From: Pedobacter panaciterrae
GTDB lineage: Bacteria; Bacteroidota; Bacteroidia; Sphingobacteriales; Sphingobacteriaceae
Reading direction: 5' to 3'
DNA length: 64,000 bases
Assembly: GCF_013204795.1 (NCBI RefSeq)
Contig: NZ_JABMKW010000020.1
Location: forward strand, 62,001 to 126,000
A program made the position numbers and the translations under genes. Within the stretch, counting starts at the first letter, position 1. Each line of letters begins with the position of its first letter. The notes below the pieces were generated by a model. The model was not told the DNA's origin. It saw nothing but the letters and a program-made list of their open reading frames with translations, and made no database searches. Shown here piece after piece: positions 1-8,696 of this stretch.

Positions 1-560
1 TCAGCTGTTTTATTGTATTGAAATTTCCTCAGTAAGTATTTAATACGATATCCAAGTTTTCGGTTTTCTATGATCAGAAAATCACGCGAATTGGCTTTTA
101 AAATAGCCTTTTCTGTAGAGAAATCAATGATATCTGTATTCAATATCTTGCATTCTTTTGCATTTTTAGATTCTCCCATGAAATATTTTGTGAATGTTTT
201 TAGAAAATTCTTGCGCTGATTGTTATCGCCAATAATCACTTCGTCTAAAATGATTTGTTTTTCCTCTAATGTGAAATTGAGAACAACCGATTTTTCTAAA
301 ACAACTGCATTTTGTTTTATTGAGCCGTAACCCAACATATTAACCACAACCTGATAAGTACCAGGCACAATACCGGAAAATTTAAATTCGCCTTTAGTAT
401 TGGTTGTTGTTGATTTTTGAGATCCGTCAATAAATATTGTGGCGGCCTCAATTTGTTCAGCTTTGGCATTTGTTACTGTTCCAGATATGGTAAAAGTTTC
501 CTGAGCATTTACACCAGTACAAAACAGGGTGAATAGTATAAAAATGATTGTTTGTTTCAT
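1..560 (-). CDS. Secreted protein with CarboxypepD_reg-like domain (C-terminus outside window)
   Basis: Read on the minus strand from an ATG at 560, this ORF stays open to the window edge, so only the first ~186 residues are visible. It starts with a signal peptide ending in VNAQ. From about residue 22 to 105 it has the beta-sandwich pattern of the carboxypeptidase-regulatory-like domain (ISGTV..., TNTKGEFKFSGIVPGTY, VNMLGYG, LEEKQIILDEV). In Bacteroidota this domain usually sits at the front of outer-membrane receptors or of periplasmic proteins with an unknown C-terminal part. After it comes RKNFLKTFTKYFMGES, typical of the non-receptor group, so I favour a periplasmic or cell-surface protein over a TonB receptor. 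The true function cannot be decided from the fragment. Confidence 0.8.
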   Translation of the reverse strand, partial: MKQTIIFILFTLFCTGVNAQETFTISGTVTNAKAEQIEAATIFIDGSQKSTTTNTKGEFKFSGIVPGTYQVVVNMLGYGSIKQNAVVLEKSVVLNFTLEEKQIILDEVIIGDNNQRKNFLKTFTKYFMGESKNAKECKILNTDIIDFSTEKAILKANSRDFLIIENRKLGYRIKYLLRKFQYNKTA

Positions 561-589
561 TAGAGAGTAGTTAATCTTGTGTTTTTTAT

Positions 590-1258
590 TTAAAGTTTTT
601 TTGCTGTTATGATTATAATGTCTCGTTCTATAAAATCTCCAAGGCTACCTTTAATGTTCTCTTTCTCCTGAGTAATTTTAGCAATGGAAAAACCAGCTTT
701 AATGAGTGTTTCTGAAACGGTTTCCTTGTCATATAGCCGAAACTTCCATTTTGTAAAAGGAAGTTTTTTCATGAAGTCTTTGTCGGCAAAGCCGATGCTG
801 AAACTGCCGCCTGGTTTTAATACCCTGTAAATTTCCTTAGCGTAAACATCGGGGGTTTCCCAAAAATAAATGGTATTTACCGTAAATATTTTATCAAATG
901 AACCGCTTTGGAAATCAATGTCATGGCCATTAGATAATTCAAACGAAACAACATTCTTATCAACAAACGCTCGATTTATTCTTGTTGCCTCCTCAATCAT
1001 AGTTTCAGAGATGTCAATACCAAAATAATGAACTCCTGTTGATTTGGTGATGATGGAATTTACATGGCTTCCATTGCCCTGACCGATTTCTAAAACATGA
1101 TCATTCGCTTTTATGTCCAGTTGCTGTATGGTCCTGGCAATCATATTTTCATTTGAAATAGCCATTCTTTCGCCGGTTTTTATTCCATTATCACCCTTTG
1201 GTGAGCTTAGTTGGCTAGCCATTTCTTTTAAATCCTCATCATTCCAGGTTGTGCTCAT
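590..1258 (-). CDS. Class I SAM-dependent methyltransferase
   Basis: A 222-residue cytoplasmic protein with the Rossmann-type methyltransferase fold (Methyltransf_11/25 group). Motif I is EIGQGNGSHV (residues 57-66), which binds S-adenosylmethionine. It is followed by the acidic end of beta-2 (YFGIDIS), FDKIFTVNTIYFW (motif II region) and YRVLKPGGSFSIGF (motif III). The substrate cannot be read from sequence; related proteins act on small molecules or lipids. ATG at 1258 is the only reasonable start. It lies 29 bases upstream of the partial gene on the same strand and could be co-transcribed with it. There is no signal peptide. Confidence 0.85.
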   Translation of the reverse strand: MSTTWNDEDLKEMASQLSSPKGDNGIKTGERMAISNENMIARTIQQLDIKANDHVLEIGQGNGSHVNSIITKSTGVHYFGIDISETMIEEATRINRAFVDKNVVSFELSNGHDIDFQSGSFDKIFTVNTIYFWETPDVYAKEIYRVLKPGGSFSIGFADKDFMKKLPFTKWKFRLYDKETVSETLIKAGFSIAKITQEKENIKGSLGDFIERDIIIITAKKL

Positions 1259-1439
1259 AGTGTATTGTATTGGCTTAAGTGTTGTGACTATTCAAATAAG
1301 ATTATCTATTTCTAAAAGTAGAGATATAAGGTCAGCTTACCAAGCAAGTATTTTGTTATGGAACAAATAAATTAAAACTATTAATCGTTTGTTATATTGG
1401 AGCGTGTTTATAATTCCAGTTTAAATTTTTGCGAAATAC

Positions 1440-2426
1440 ATGATTAAAGTTTTAATAACAAGAAAAATACCTCAACGGGGAATTCAATTACTCGAAGAAG
1501 CAGGTTATAAACTGACTATTTATACGGAAAAAAGGTCCTTGCCACAGAAAGAGCTAATTGAGCTTTGCAAAAATAATGATGCTCTGCTAAGTGCAGGATC
1601 TAACAAATTAAATGCTCACTTTTTTGAGGAGTGCAGTCACCTGAAAGCTGTAGCATTGATGAGTGTTGGGTATGATAACGTAGATATTGAAGCAGCAACC
1701 TCTTATAAAATACCTGTTAGCAATACTCCTGATGTACTTAGTAATGCCACCTCAGATGTGGCCTTTCTCTTGATGCTCGCGGTATCCCGTAATGCTTTTC
1801 AGATGCATAAAAGAATTGAACGCGGTGGTTGGTCGTTTTTTGAGCCCACCACAAATTTAGGAATAGAATTAAAAGGCAAAACACTTGGTGTTTTTGGTTT
1901 GGGGAGGATCGGGGTAGAGCTTGCTAAAAAGGCTAAGGCAGCATACGAGATGAATGTCATTTATCACAATAGAAATCGCAATACTGAAGCAGAGGAAATA
2001 TTGGACGCAAAATATGTTTCTTTTGATCAGCTATTAGCCGAAAGTGATGTATTGTCTGTTCATGCCAATCTTTCAAACGAAACCAAGAATTTATTCAATG
2101 GATCTGCGTTCGAGAAAATGAAGCGCAGTGCTTTGTTTATCAATACAGCAAGGGGAGGCTTACACAATGAAGCCGATCTGATTAACGCAATTCAAAATAA
2201 AACCATATGGGGAGCGGGTCTGGATGTTACCAATCCCGAACCTATGGATAAAGATAATCCCTTGCTTAATTTACCGAATGTTTGTGTGCTGCCACATATT
2301 GGTTCTGCAACTGAAGAAACCAGGGACAAGATGGCCGTTATGGCTGCAGATAACCTGATTGCCGCATTAAGTAACAAAGTAATGCCGCAGATCATTAATC
2401 GCGAAGTTTACAACAGTAATCATTAA
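1440..2426 (+). CDS. D-isomer-specific 2-hydroxyacid dehydrogenase (glyoxylate/hydroxypyruvate reductase-like)
   Basis: A 328-residue NAD(P)-dependent oxidoreductase that should interconvert a 2-oxoacid and a D-2-hydroxyacid. The NAD-binding motif GLGRIG is at 153-158, inside a Rossmann domain inserted in the split catalytic domain. The family's active-site set is in place: Arg238 in NTARGG, Glu267 in NPEP, and His286 in PHIGSATEETR. The ending CVLPHIGSATEETRDKMA is typical of glyoxylate/hydroxypyruvate reductases (GyaR/GRHPR group), so glyoxylate, hydroxypyruvate or 2-ketogluconate are the likely substrates. Which one is used is inference. The length is normal for the family. The next gene begins 22 bases downstream on the same strand, so the two may form a short operon. 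Confidence 0.88.
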   Translation: MIKVLITRKIPQRGIQLLEEAGYKLTIYTEKRSLPQKELIELCKNNDALLSAGSNKLNAHFFEECSHLKAVALMSVGYDNVDIEAATSYKIPVSNTPDVLSNATSDVAFLLMLAVSRNAFQMHKRIERGGWSFFEPTTNLGIELKGKTLGVFGLGRIGVELAKKAKAAYEMNVIYHNRNRNTEAEEILDAKYVSFDQLLAESDVLSVHANLSNETKNLFNGSAFEKMKRSALFINTARGGLHNEADLINAIQNKTIWGAGLDVTNPEPMDKDNPLLNLPNVCVLPHIGSATEETRDKMAVMAADNLIAALSNKVMPQIINREVYNSNH

Positions 2427-2448
2427 ATTGCCACATAATTCAAATTTC

Positions 2449-2916
2449 ATGAAAAACTTACTTTTAAAAACGATAGCTGTTTTGTTAATCTTTGTTGCCA
2501 ATTCAAATATTTCTAAAGCACAACAAATCCCGTCTGCTCAGTTACAGAACAATCCCTGGACTAAGAGTCAACTTATGGAGCCTTCTGTTCTGGCAAATAT
2601 GATCGAAAAAGGGCAGAAAATCCGTATTTATAACATTGGTGTTGTTGAAGATATAAAAGGTGCTACACACCTTGGCGCTGCCAGTGAGAAACAAAATGTA
2701 GAAAAGCTAACTAAAGTAATAAAAGGACTTCCAAAAAATGAAATGATAGTAGTGTATTGCGGCTGCTGTCCAATGGATAAATGCCCTAACATCAGGCCTG
2801 CTTTTAAAGCGTTAAATGAGCAAAAGTTCACGAAAGCATATTTGTTAAATTTAACAGTTAATTTAAAAACTGAATGGATCAATAAAGGCTATCCGCTAGC
2901 CCAAACCGTTAAATAG
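2449..2916 (+). CDS. Secreted rhodanese-like protein
   Basis: A 155-residue protein with a clear signal peptide (MKNLLLKTIA... ending ISKA before QQ), so it is periplasmic. The open frame extends upstream to a TTG at 2428, but the ATG at 2449 gives a proper signal peptide and is preferred. The mature part is a rhodanese-like fold: IYNIGVVEDIKGATHLGAAS replaces the usual substrate loop, and the active-site loop is YCGCCPMDKCPNIRP with the presumed persulfide Cys at 104. Three more Cys (106, 107, 112) crowd this loop. Rhodaneses transfer sulfane sulfur; with a Cys-rich loop a redox or metal-handling role is also possible. That is inference. Confidence 0.75.
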   Translation: MKNLLLKTIAVLLIFVANSNISKAQQIPSAQLQNNPWTKSQLMEPSVLANMIEKGQKIRIYNIGVVEDIKGATHLGAASEKQNVEKLTKVIKGLPKNEMIVVYCGCCPMDKCPNIRPAFKALNEQKFTKAYLLNLTVNLKTEWINKGYPLAQTVK

Positions 2917-2959
2917 AAACCCGTTAAATATTTGCTATATTAGTTCCTAAAAAAAGAAA

Positions 2960-4327
2960 ATGTCTCGAAAATTAGGTACGGCTTCTACGCTCTTCTTGTG
3001 CTTGATAACTTTGCTTGTTCAAGCCCAAACAACAACATCACCAGTTGAAATCACTCCCGTTAACGCTTTATCACATTACCTGAATAATGGTGATAACACC
3101 TACAAATGGGAAGTAAAAGACTCTTATGATCTTGATGAAGTGAAAGTATACAGTATTCTGCTTACTTCGCAAAAGTGGAGAGAATACACCTGGACCCACC
3201 AACTTAGCATAATCGTTCCAAAAGAAAATAAGTACGACGGAGCTTTGTTGTTTATTACCGGTGGAAGTATAAATAAAGAAGGCATGCCAAATTGGAGTGA
3301 TAAAGGCGATGGCCTGGTTAAAAGTTTTAGTGCAATAGCAAAAGAAAACAAAGCTGTGGTTGCCATACTCAAGCAGGCACCGAATCAACCTCTTTATAAT
3401 AATTTAACTGAAGATGCTTTAATATCATACACACTTCATAATTACAAAAAAGATGGCGATTACAGCTGGCCATTGTTATTCCCAATGGTTAAATCTGCAA
3501 AAAGAGCGATGGATGCTGTTCAGGAATTTTCTAAACAAAAACTACATCATAGTATTAACCGTTTTGTTGTATCGGGGGCATCCAAACGTGGCTGGACAAC
3601 CTGGCTTACCGGAGCTTCTGATAAACGGGTAACCGCAATTGCACCAATGGTGATCGATATGCTGAACATGCCGGTAAGTATGAACTATCAAATCAAGGTT
3701 TGGAAAGATTATAGCATCCAGATAGAGGATTACGTTAAACTAGGTCTTGTACAGGATCTGGGTACCGGGAGCAGCAATGACCTGGCTACCATGATTGATC
3801 CATATTCGTACCGTAAATCACTAACTATGCCTAAAATGATCGTAATGGGCACCAATGATGAATATTGGCCAATAGACAATATCAAGAATTATTACGACAG
3901 TATTCCTGGTCAAAACTTAATTCATTATGTGCCAAATGTGGGGCATGGGCTTGGTGACGGTAAAGAGGCCATGACTACCCTAAGCTCGTTCTTTGGACTC
4001 ACCATGTCAAAATCGCCTTATCCGGTTTGCATATGGAAATCCTCTCAAAGTGATCAAGGAGTAAAGGTTAGCATTAAAACTACAGCAGATAAATTAATTG
4101 ATGTTACCGTATGGCATGCTGATTCGCCGGATCTGGATTTTCGAAATGATAAATGGGAAGCCAGAAAGCTGGATGTTAAACCTAAATCAGAGATAAATAC
4201 TTTAGAGCAGTATCCTGATTCAGGTTATAGAGCTTTTTATATTAATTTAAAGTACAAGGATTCTAAAGGTGGTGAGTATGTTGAAAGTACCAGAGTGTTT
4301 ATGACGGACGATAAAAAGCTTTTATAG
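2960..4327 (+). CDS. PhoPQ-activated protein PqaA-like secreted alpha/beta hydrolase
   Basis: A 455-residue exported protein (signal peptide ending LLVQAQ) of the PhoPQ-activated pathogenicity-related family (PF10142). The alpha/beta-hydrolase triad is visible: nucleophile Ser208 in the elbow GASKRG (206-211), Asp300 in MGTNDEYW, and His329 in NVGHGLGDG. The family-typical stretches FITGG, WTTWLTGASDKRV and MVIDMLNMP are present. The C-terminal ~120 residues form a beta-rich domain. Proteins of this family are presumed esterases or peptidases of the envelope; no substrate is established. The name comes from Salmonella and does not imply PhoPQ control here. A hairpin overlapping the stop codon probably ends the transcript. 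Confidence 0.85.
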   Translation: MSRKLGTASTLFLCLITLLVQAQTTTSPVEITPVNALSHYLNNGDNTYKWEVKDSYDLDEVKVYSILLTSQKWREYTWTHQLSIIVPKENKYDGALLFITGGSINKEGMPNWSDKGDGLVKSFSAIAKENKAVVAILKQAPNQPLYNNLTEDALISYTLHNYKKDGDYSWPLLFPMVKSAKRAMDAVQEFSKQKLHHSINRFVVSGASKRGWTTWLTGASDKRVTAIAPMVIDMLNMPVSMNYQIKVWKDYSIQIEDYVKLGLVQDLGTGSSNDLATMIDPYSYRKSLTMPKMIVMGTNDEYWPIDNIKNYYDSIPGQNLIHYVPNVGHGLGDGKEAMTTLSSFFGLTMSKSPYPVCIWKSSQSDQGVKVSIKTTADKLIDVTVWHADSPDLDFRNDKWEARKLDVKPKSEINTLEQYPDSGYRAFYINLKYKDSKGGEYVESTRVFMTDDKKLL

Positions 4328-4335
4328 ACCGTCAT
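4301..4335. terminator. Hairpin terminator between convergent genes
   Basis: The outer arms ATGACGG (4301-4307) and CCGTCAT (4329-4335) are exact complements. The inner sequence ATAAAAAGCTTTTAT is itself nearly palindromic, so the stem runs almost to its centre. It overlaps the last codons and stop of the PqaA-like gene and sits just past the end of the opposing 79-residue gene. A bidirectional terminator is therefore likely. A short T-rich run (CTTTT) follows on the plus strand. Confidence 0.5.
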
Positions 4336-4343
4336 CTTTTCCA

Positions 4344-4583
4344 TTAGTTGTTTTCAAGAAATGTAGTCAGTAAATTCTTTAAATAAAGTTCTGGCTTAGG
4401 CATTTTAACTACAGTGCCAGGTTCCTTATCTTGATTTTGTTTGATATAATTGGCTTTAATTTTACCCCAATCTTTAGAGTAGAGCTTAATAAACATATCT
4501 ACAAAATCTTTGTCTGTGTAATCTTTTGGAAGTTTACTCAATACTGCTTCAATTTTCTCTTCTTTTCTATGTAATACTGCCAT
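4344..4583 (-). CDS. Small conserved-looking hypothetical protein (79 aa)
   Basis: A 79-residue soluble protein, rich in Lys and acidic residues, with no signal peptide or membrane segment. It is predicted to be mostly helical (EEKIEAVLSKL, DFVDMFIKLYSKDWGKIKANY, ELYLKNLLTTFLE). I do not recognise the family. It is the last gene of a minus-strand run: helicase, DUF92 protein, this gene, with gaps of only 19 and 25 bases, so co-transcription is likely. Real-gene status rests on the tight spacing, the ATG start and a reading frame with normal amino-acid composition. Confidence 0.65.
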   Translation of the reverse strand: MAVLHRKEEKIEAVLSKLPKDYTDKDFVDMFIKLYSKDWGKIKANYIKQNQDKEPGTVVKMPKPELYLKNLLTTFLENN

Positions 4584-4608
4584 AACGATTTTAATTGTGG
4601 CCGCTAAG

Positions 4609-5334
4609 TTATGGAAAATTAAATATGTAATAGACCATTATCGCCAATAAGGATGCTACAAGCGTATTCAGAAAATTTACCACATCATTGCTCATGTAGT
4701 TTTTGCGTTCAAAGGTAGCTCCGAGTATCGAATCTGTCAGATTGCCAAGTATTCCTGCACCGATCACAATGAGGCTCATTTTATTAAAACCAGCGTAAAT
4801 TAAGCCTATTATAGACGCACCGCATGTACCTATAAGGGTTCCTTCTAAACTTACAACTCCATCCAAACCATTAGCTTCTCTTTTAAAGGTCAGGATGTTA
4901 TAAAATCTGCGCCCGTACACCATACCCAGTTCAGAAGATAGGGTATCGGCAAGGGCAGAGGCTAGACTGGCAGCTGCCATTAAAACATATAGGTCTGAAT
5001 GATGATGGTCAACAATTGCCAAAATGCCTGTTAACCCCGCAACTCCTCCATTTGCAAATACTTGTCCGGCATTTCTCCCATTGTTATCCAGAATTTCCGG
5101 ATGGTATTTTGCCTTCAGTTGTTTTTTGTGAGCCGTAGCCGATACGCCAAGAATAAAAAAGGTAACAAGCATTAGTATCCCGGTTTCTCCTATACCTGCA
5201 AATACAAAGAAACCAATTAAACCCGCGGTAAGCGCTGCAGGGAACGTTAGTTTTTTTGCCCAAACACATATCCCCATCATTGCAATCAGCAATATAACAG
5301 TAACCAATAAAACGGGGAGTGATGATGTAGACAT
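4609..5334 (-). CDS. DUF92 family membrane protein
   Basis: A 241-residue polytopic inner-membrane protein with about six hydrophobic segments. The DUF92/TMEM19 signatures are clear: GRNAGQVFANGGVAG (86-100), ASALADTLSSELG (125-137), LDGVVSLEGTLIG, and GNLTDSILGATFERK near the end. The family includes plant VTE6, a phytyl-phosphate kinase, so a CTP-dependent prenyl/lipid-phosphate kinase role is possible. For bacterial members this is not established. It lies 19 bases downstream of the helicase gene and 25 bases upstream of the small hypothetical gene, on the same strand. Confidence 0.85.
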   Translation of the reverse strand: MSTSSLPVLLVTVILLIAMMGICVWAKKLTFPAALTAGLIGFFVFAGIGETGILMLVTFFILGVSATAHKKQLKAKYHPEILDNNGRNAGQVFANGGVAGLTGILAIVDHHHSDLYVLMAAASLASALADTLSSELGMVYGRRFYNILTFKREANGLDGVVSLEGTLIGTCGASIIGLIYAGFNKMSLIVIGAGILGNLTDSILGATFERKNYMSNDVVNFLNTLVASLLAIMVYYIFNFP

Positions 5335-5353
5335 ATTTAGGTTAAACCGAAGT

Positions 5354-7264
5354 TTAAAATAGTTGTAATGTAACTGTAGGCTCTACCGAGGAAGAGCCTG
5401 GTTTAGTATTGGGCTTGGTCTTATGTTTATCAATCCAGGCAATATAATCTTCGGGTTTAACTGGCTCTTTTAATAATCCAGAACCGAATTGCATTTGCGA
5501 AACTCTTGCTTCAATTATTTGCCTGTACTTTTGGAGTAAGTGTTGTATTTGCTGTTGGATTTTGTTTTTCGGTTTAATCCTGATGTTTTTGTTTACAGGA
5601 TTTAGGAGCTGAATAGTGATTTCCTTACTGAAATAGGCCAACGCAGATTCAATTCTATCCTGCAACACTTGTTGATCTTTAAAACCTGCTTGCTTATGTA
5701 ACTGCTTCACCTGGGTCTGAAACTTTTCAGACAAGATCATAAGGTCTTTAACCGATTTATTCAATTGAGCAAGCAAAGATTTAAATTCTGGCAGGTGCGA
5801 TTTAACGATCTCAGAGTTTGAACTGATTGTTTCCAATCCGCTAAGCACACGGTTTAGCGAAAAATGGTTTAATACTACCTGAAGAATGAATCTTTCCTGT
5901 TCAGTAATTAAAATGTGCTCTAAGTCATCTTCATTAGCGGGTTTCATGTAATTGATCACCTCCGTATTTGACCTTAAACTTTCAGTACTGATCTTTGATT
6001 TTAAAATAAGTCCGTTTAGTGTTCTAACACGACTCAAAGCAACATAAACCTGACCGGCAACAAATGATTTTCCGGCATCAATTATTGCATTGTCGAATGT
6101 TAATCCCTGACTTTTATGAATTGTAACGGCCCAGGCCAATTTAATCGGATATTGGGAAAATTCCCCAACTTGCTGTTGTACAATGGCCTGTTCAGGATCA
6201 GCTTTATATTCAAAAGATTGCCATGAAGATTTTTCCAATAACAAATCATCCTCCTGCGGAAAAGAGATATAGATCTCACCATCTTTAACAGACTTAACCT
6301 TTCCGATCTTTCCGTTATAGAATTTCCGATTATCACCTGTGTCGTTTTTTATGAACATGATCTGGGCACCTTCTTTAAGTTTTAAGGTCTGCTCTGCCTG
6401 CAAGCCCAGATCTCTAAACTCTCCGCTTACCTCTCCCTCAAAAGTATACTCTTCACCGGTTAACTCATCTAACTTTTCTTTGTTAATTGTATTAGCCTCA
6501 GCATTATGTGAGGTGATGATAATCGGATTTAAGTCATCAGTAGAGCTGAATTGAGGGTCGTATCTTTTGTTTAACAGATCCAAACTGCTTTCACTAATCT
6601 GATTGTTTCTGATATCATTCAGAATATTAATGAATTCAGGTTCAGTTTGTCGGAATACTGTGGTAAGCTCTATTTGTAAAAGTGGGTTTCTGCGGATTAC
6701 AAGCGCATCAAAGAAATAAGGCGATGGGTATGCTCTACTTAGAAACGCCCAATCTTCTCTTTTAGTAACCGGTGGTAGTTGATATAAATCTCCAATTAGC
6801 AGGAGTTGAACCCCACCAAAAGGCATGGTATTTTTTCTAACCGATCTTAGTATTGCATCAATTACATCCAGCAAGTCGCAACGTACCATCGAAACCTCAT
6901 CAATAACAAGTAGTTCCAGTTCATTAAATAGATTTATCTTATCTCTGGTATAGCTTAAATCAGAAACCATAGATTGAATAGAAAGTATTCCAGATTGCAG
7001 GTTCTCTAAACTAATATCACCCGGGAAAAAGGAGCCTGGAGGCAATTGAAAAAAGGAATTGATTGTGGTTCCCTTGGCATTCATTGCTGCAACCCCAGTA
7101 GGAGCAACCACGGCCATTTTTTTTGAGCTACTCGCCTTAATCCGCTTAAGCAGGGTTGTTTTTCCGGTTCCAGCCTTTCCTGTCAGAAAAATATTCTGAT
7201 TGGTATAGTCAATAAAAGATAAAACCTTGTCGAAAATTGAATTAGAAGAACCGCCATTACTCAT
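5354..7264 (-). CDS. PIF1-like / RecD-like AAA+ helicase
   Basis: A 636-residue superfamily 1B DNA helicase. Walker A is GKAGTGKT (29-36), motif Ia is VVAPTGVAAMNAKG, and Walker B is LLVIDEVSMV (118-127). Motif III follows as FGGVQLLLIGDLYQLPPV, and the C-terminal UvrD-like motifs are WAVTIHKSQGLTFDNAII and GQVYVALSRVR. Together these define the PIF1/RecD group, which unwinds DNA 5' to 3' using ATP. Downstream of about residue 430 is a helical extension of ~200 residues with no motif I recognise, seen in many Bacteroidota homologues. The protein is cytoplasmic and probably acts in genome maintenance. The ATG at 7264 begins a standard short N-terminus before Walker A. Confidence 0.88.
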   Translation of the reverse strand: MSNGGSSNSIFDKVLSFIDYTNQNIFLTGKAGTGKTTLLKRIKASSSKKMAVVAPTGVAAMNAKGTTINSFFQLPPGSFFPGDISLENLQSGILSIQSMVSDLSYTRDKINLFNELELLVIDEVSMVRCDLLDVIDAILRSVRKNTMPFGGVQLLLIGDLYQLPPVTKREDWAFLSRAYPSPYFFDALVIRRNPLLQIELTTVFRQTEPEFINILNDIRNNQISESSLDLLNKRYDPQFSSTDDLNPIIITSHNAEANTINKEKLDELTGEEYTFEGEVSGEFRDLGLQAEQTLKLKEGAQIMFIKNDTGDNRKFYNGKIGKVKSVKDGEIYISFPQEDDLLLEKSSWQSFEYKADPEQAIVQQQVGEFSQYPIKLAWAVTIHKSQGLTFDNAIIDAGKSFVAGQVYVALSRVRTLNGLILKSKISTESLRSNTEVINYMKPANEDDLEHILITEQERFILQVVLNHFSLNRVLSGLETISSNSEIVKSHLPEFKSLLAQLNKSVKDLMILSEKFQTQVKQLHKQAGFKDQQVLQDRIESALAYFSKEITIQLLNPVNKNIRIKPKNKIQQQIQHLLQKYRQIIEARVSQMQFGSGLLKEPVKPEDYIAWIDKHKTKPNTKPGSSSVEPTVTLQLF

Positions 7265-7326
7265 ACAGCAAATTTAACTGAAATTTTCTCCGGTTCCGAG
7301 AATTGTTGAAATGTTCTAATGAATAT

Positions 7327-8583
7327 TTATCTATTGTACGGATGTTCACTAATCCATCGAAATGGTCGTTCAGCAAGCTGATACTTCTTTCTCTTCAAAG
7401 TAATTGTAGCAGGCGTACCAAATAAATTGCCTTTAAGAATCAATTTATTGCTGTCTGGAAATTGGTAATTTAGCTTGTAGGTAACTTTTGGATTATCAGT
7501 AAATGATATGTCCAGAGTCTTTGATGTTTGAAGTACTTTATAAGTACACCATGCCGTTTCAGTTCCGTTATATTTGATAACTGCATAGTCATTTCTGTCA
7601 AATGCCACTAGTTCCAATTTTCGACTCAAAAAAGAGGTGTCGGGAAGCGGCTCGTTCTTTTCTGATTTTATCTCCTCTATATCATAAGCGCCATAAACTA
7701 CGGGCTTGTTATTCGTCTTTTTGCTAATTAGGGCTATGTTTAACGCGGTAAATAACGGAATTGCTGCATAGAGTAACACTGCAGCATACTTCAGTACTAT
7801 TTTAGAAATTCTGGCCCATTTTGCTTTAAAAACAGGAGCCTTTAATAGATTTAGTCTTACCAGTTCTCCCTTAAAAAAGAACTTAAACAAAATCCTAATA
7901 TTAGGAGAAAGGATAATTAAGCACATCAAAACAAGAGCTGTACTCAGCAACTTTACCGGGACATCATAGAAGTAGTTAATGGCCATAATATTCGCTGAAG
8001 TCATCAGACATAAAAAAGCACCAATGGTTGCTGTTTTTCTGAAAAACAATAAGACACCCATCATTTCTGCTGTAAACATAAACCATTTGTAACCATCAGA
8101 AAAACCTAAAAATCTCCATGCCAAACCCATCGGAGAAGAATCTCCATAAGTTGTTGTAAGTTGGCTTAAGTATAATGATGGAAATTGTCCATCATTAAGT
8201 TTTGCAATTCCATAATGGACAAGCATAAAACCAACATAAAACCTACACACTACTATAATCCAGTAGAATAGCTGATCATGGCTTTTTCTATCTCTGTCTA
8301 AGGCCGACCATATAATTGTTCCAAAGAAAGAAACAAGGAAGACACAAAGAAGTAACACGTAGTCGTAAGTGGTATCTCCACTACCATTGGTGAAAGTGGT
8401 GATTTGGTAAGAAAGGCTCAAATATTTTTGAGCAAACCAGGGGATAAAAGACTGCAGCGCAGGTATACTGAACTTCTGGATATAATATAGGAATGGAAAA
8501 GCCCCGTTATTAAAGCATAAAACAAAAAGGATGCAAAATAAAAAAAGGAATCTGGTTAAAATGAGAGAGACGTATTTGGCCAT
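7327..8583 (-). CDS. DoxX/HTTM-like polytopic membrane protein
   Basis: A 418-residue protein with about eight hydrophobic segments followed by a ~130-residue soluble C-terminal tail. The frame extends upstream to 8736, but that would overlap the divergent gene starting at 8697. The ATG at 8583, followed by MAKYVSLILTRFLFLF, is the natural start. HYGIAKLNDGQFP (residues 123-135) resembles the conserved segment of DoxX and vitamin-K-carboxylase-like (HTTM) membrane proteins. The tail has beta-strand patterns (YKLNYQFPDSNKLILKG, TPATITLKRK) and probably lies outside the membrane. Function is unknown. Its 113-base upstream region is shared with the TPR lipoprotein gene. Confidence 0.7.
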   Translation of the reverse strand: MAKYVSLILTRFLFLFCILFVLCFNNGAFPFLYYIQKFSIPALQSFIPWFAQKYLSLSYQITTFTNGSGDTTYDYVLLLCVFLVSFFGTIIWSALDRDRKSHDQLFYWIIVVCRFYVGFMLVHYGIAKLNDGQFPSLYLSQLTTTYGDSSPMGLAWRFLGFSDGYKWFMFTAEMMGVLLFFRKTATIGAFLCLMTSANIMAINYFYDVPVKLLSTALVLMCLIILSPNIRILFKFFFKGELVRLNLLKAPVFKAKWARISKIVLKYAAVLLYAAIPLFTALNIALISKKTNNKPVVYGAYDIEEIKSEKNEPLPDTSFLSRKLELVAFDRNDYAVIKYNGTETAWCTYKVLQTSKTLDISFTDNPKVTYKLNYQFPDSNKLILKGNLFGTPATITLKRKKYQLAERPFRWISEHPYNR

Positions 8584-8696
8584 ATTGTATGTTCGGTTCT
8601 GATTGCTATAAGCAATTGTTAAAGTAAGAAAATAGTTCCTATCTTGTTCTATAAGAATAGTTTTTTTTAACAAATAGCAATTCAACGCATCTCTTA

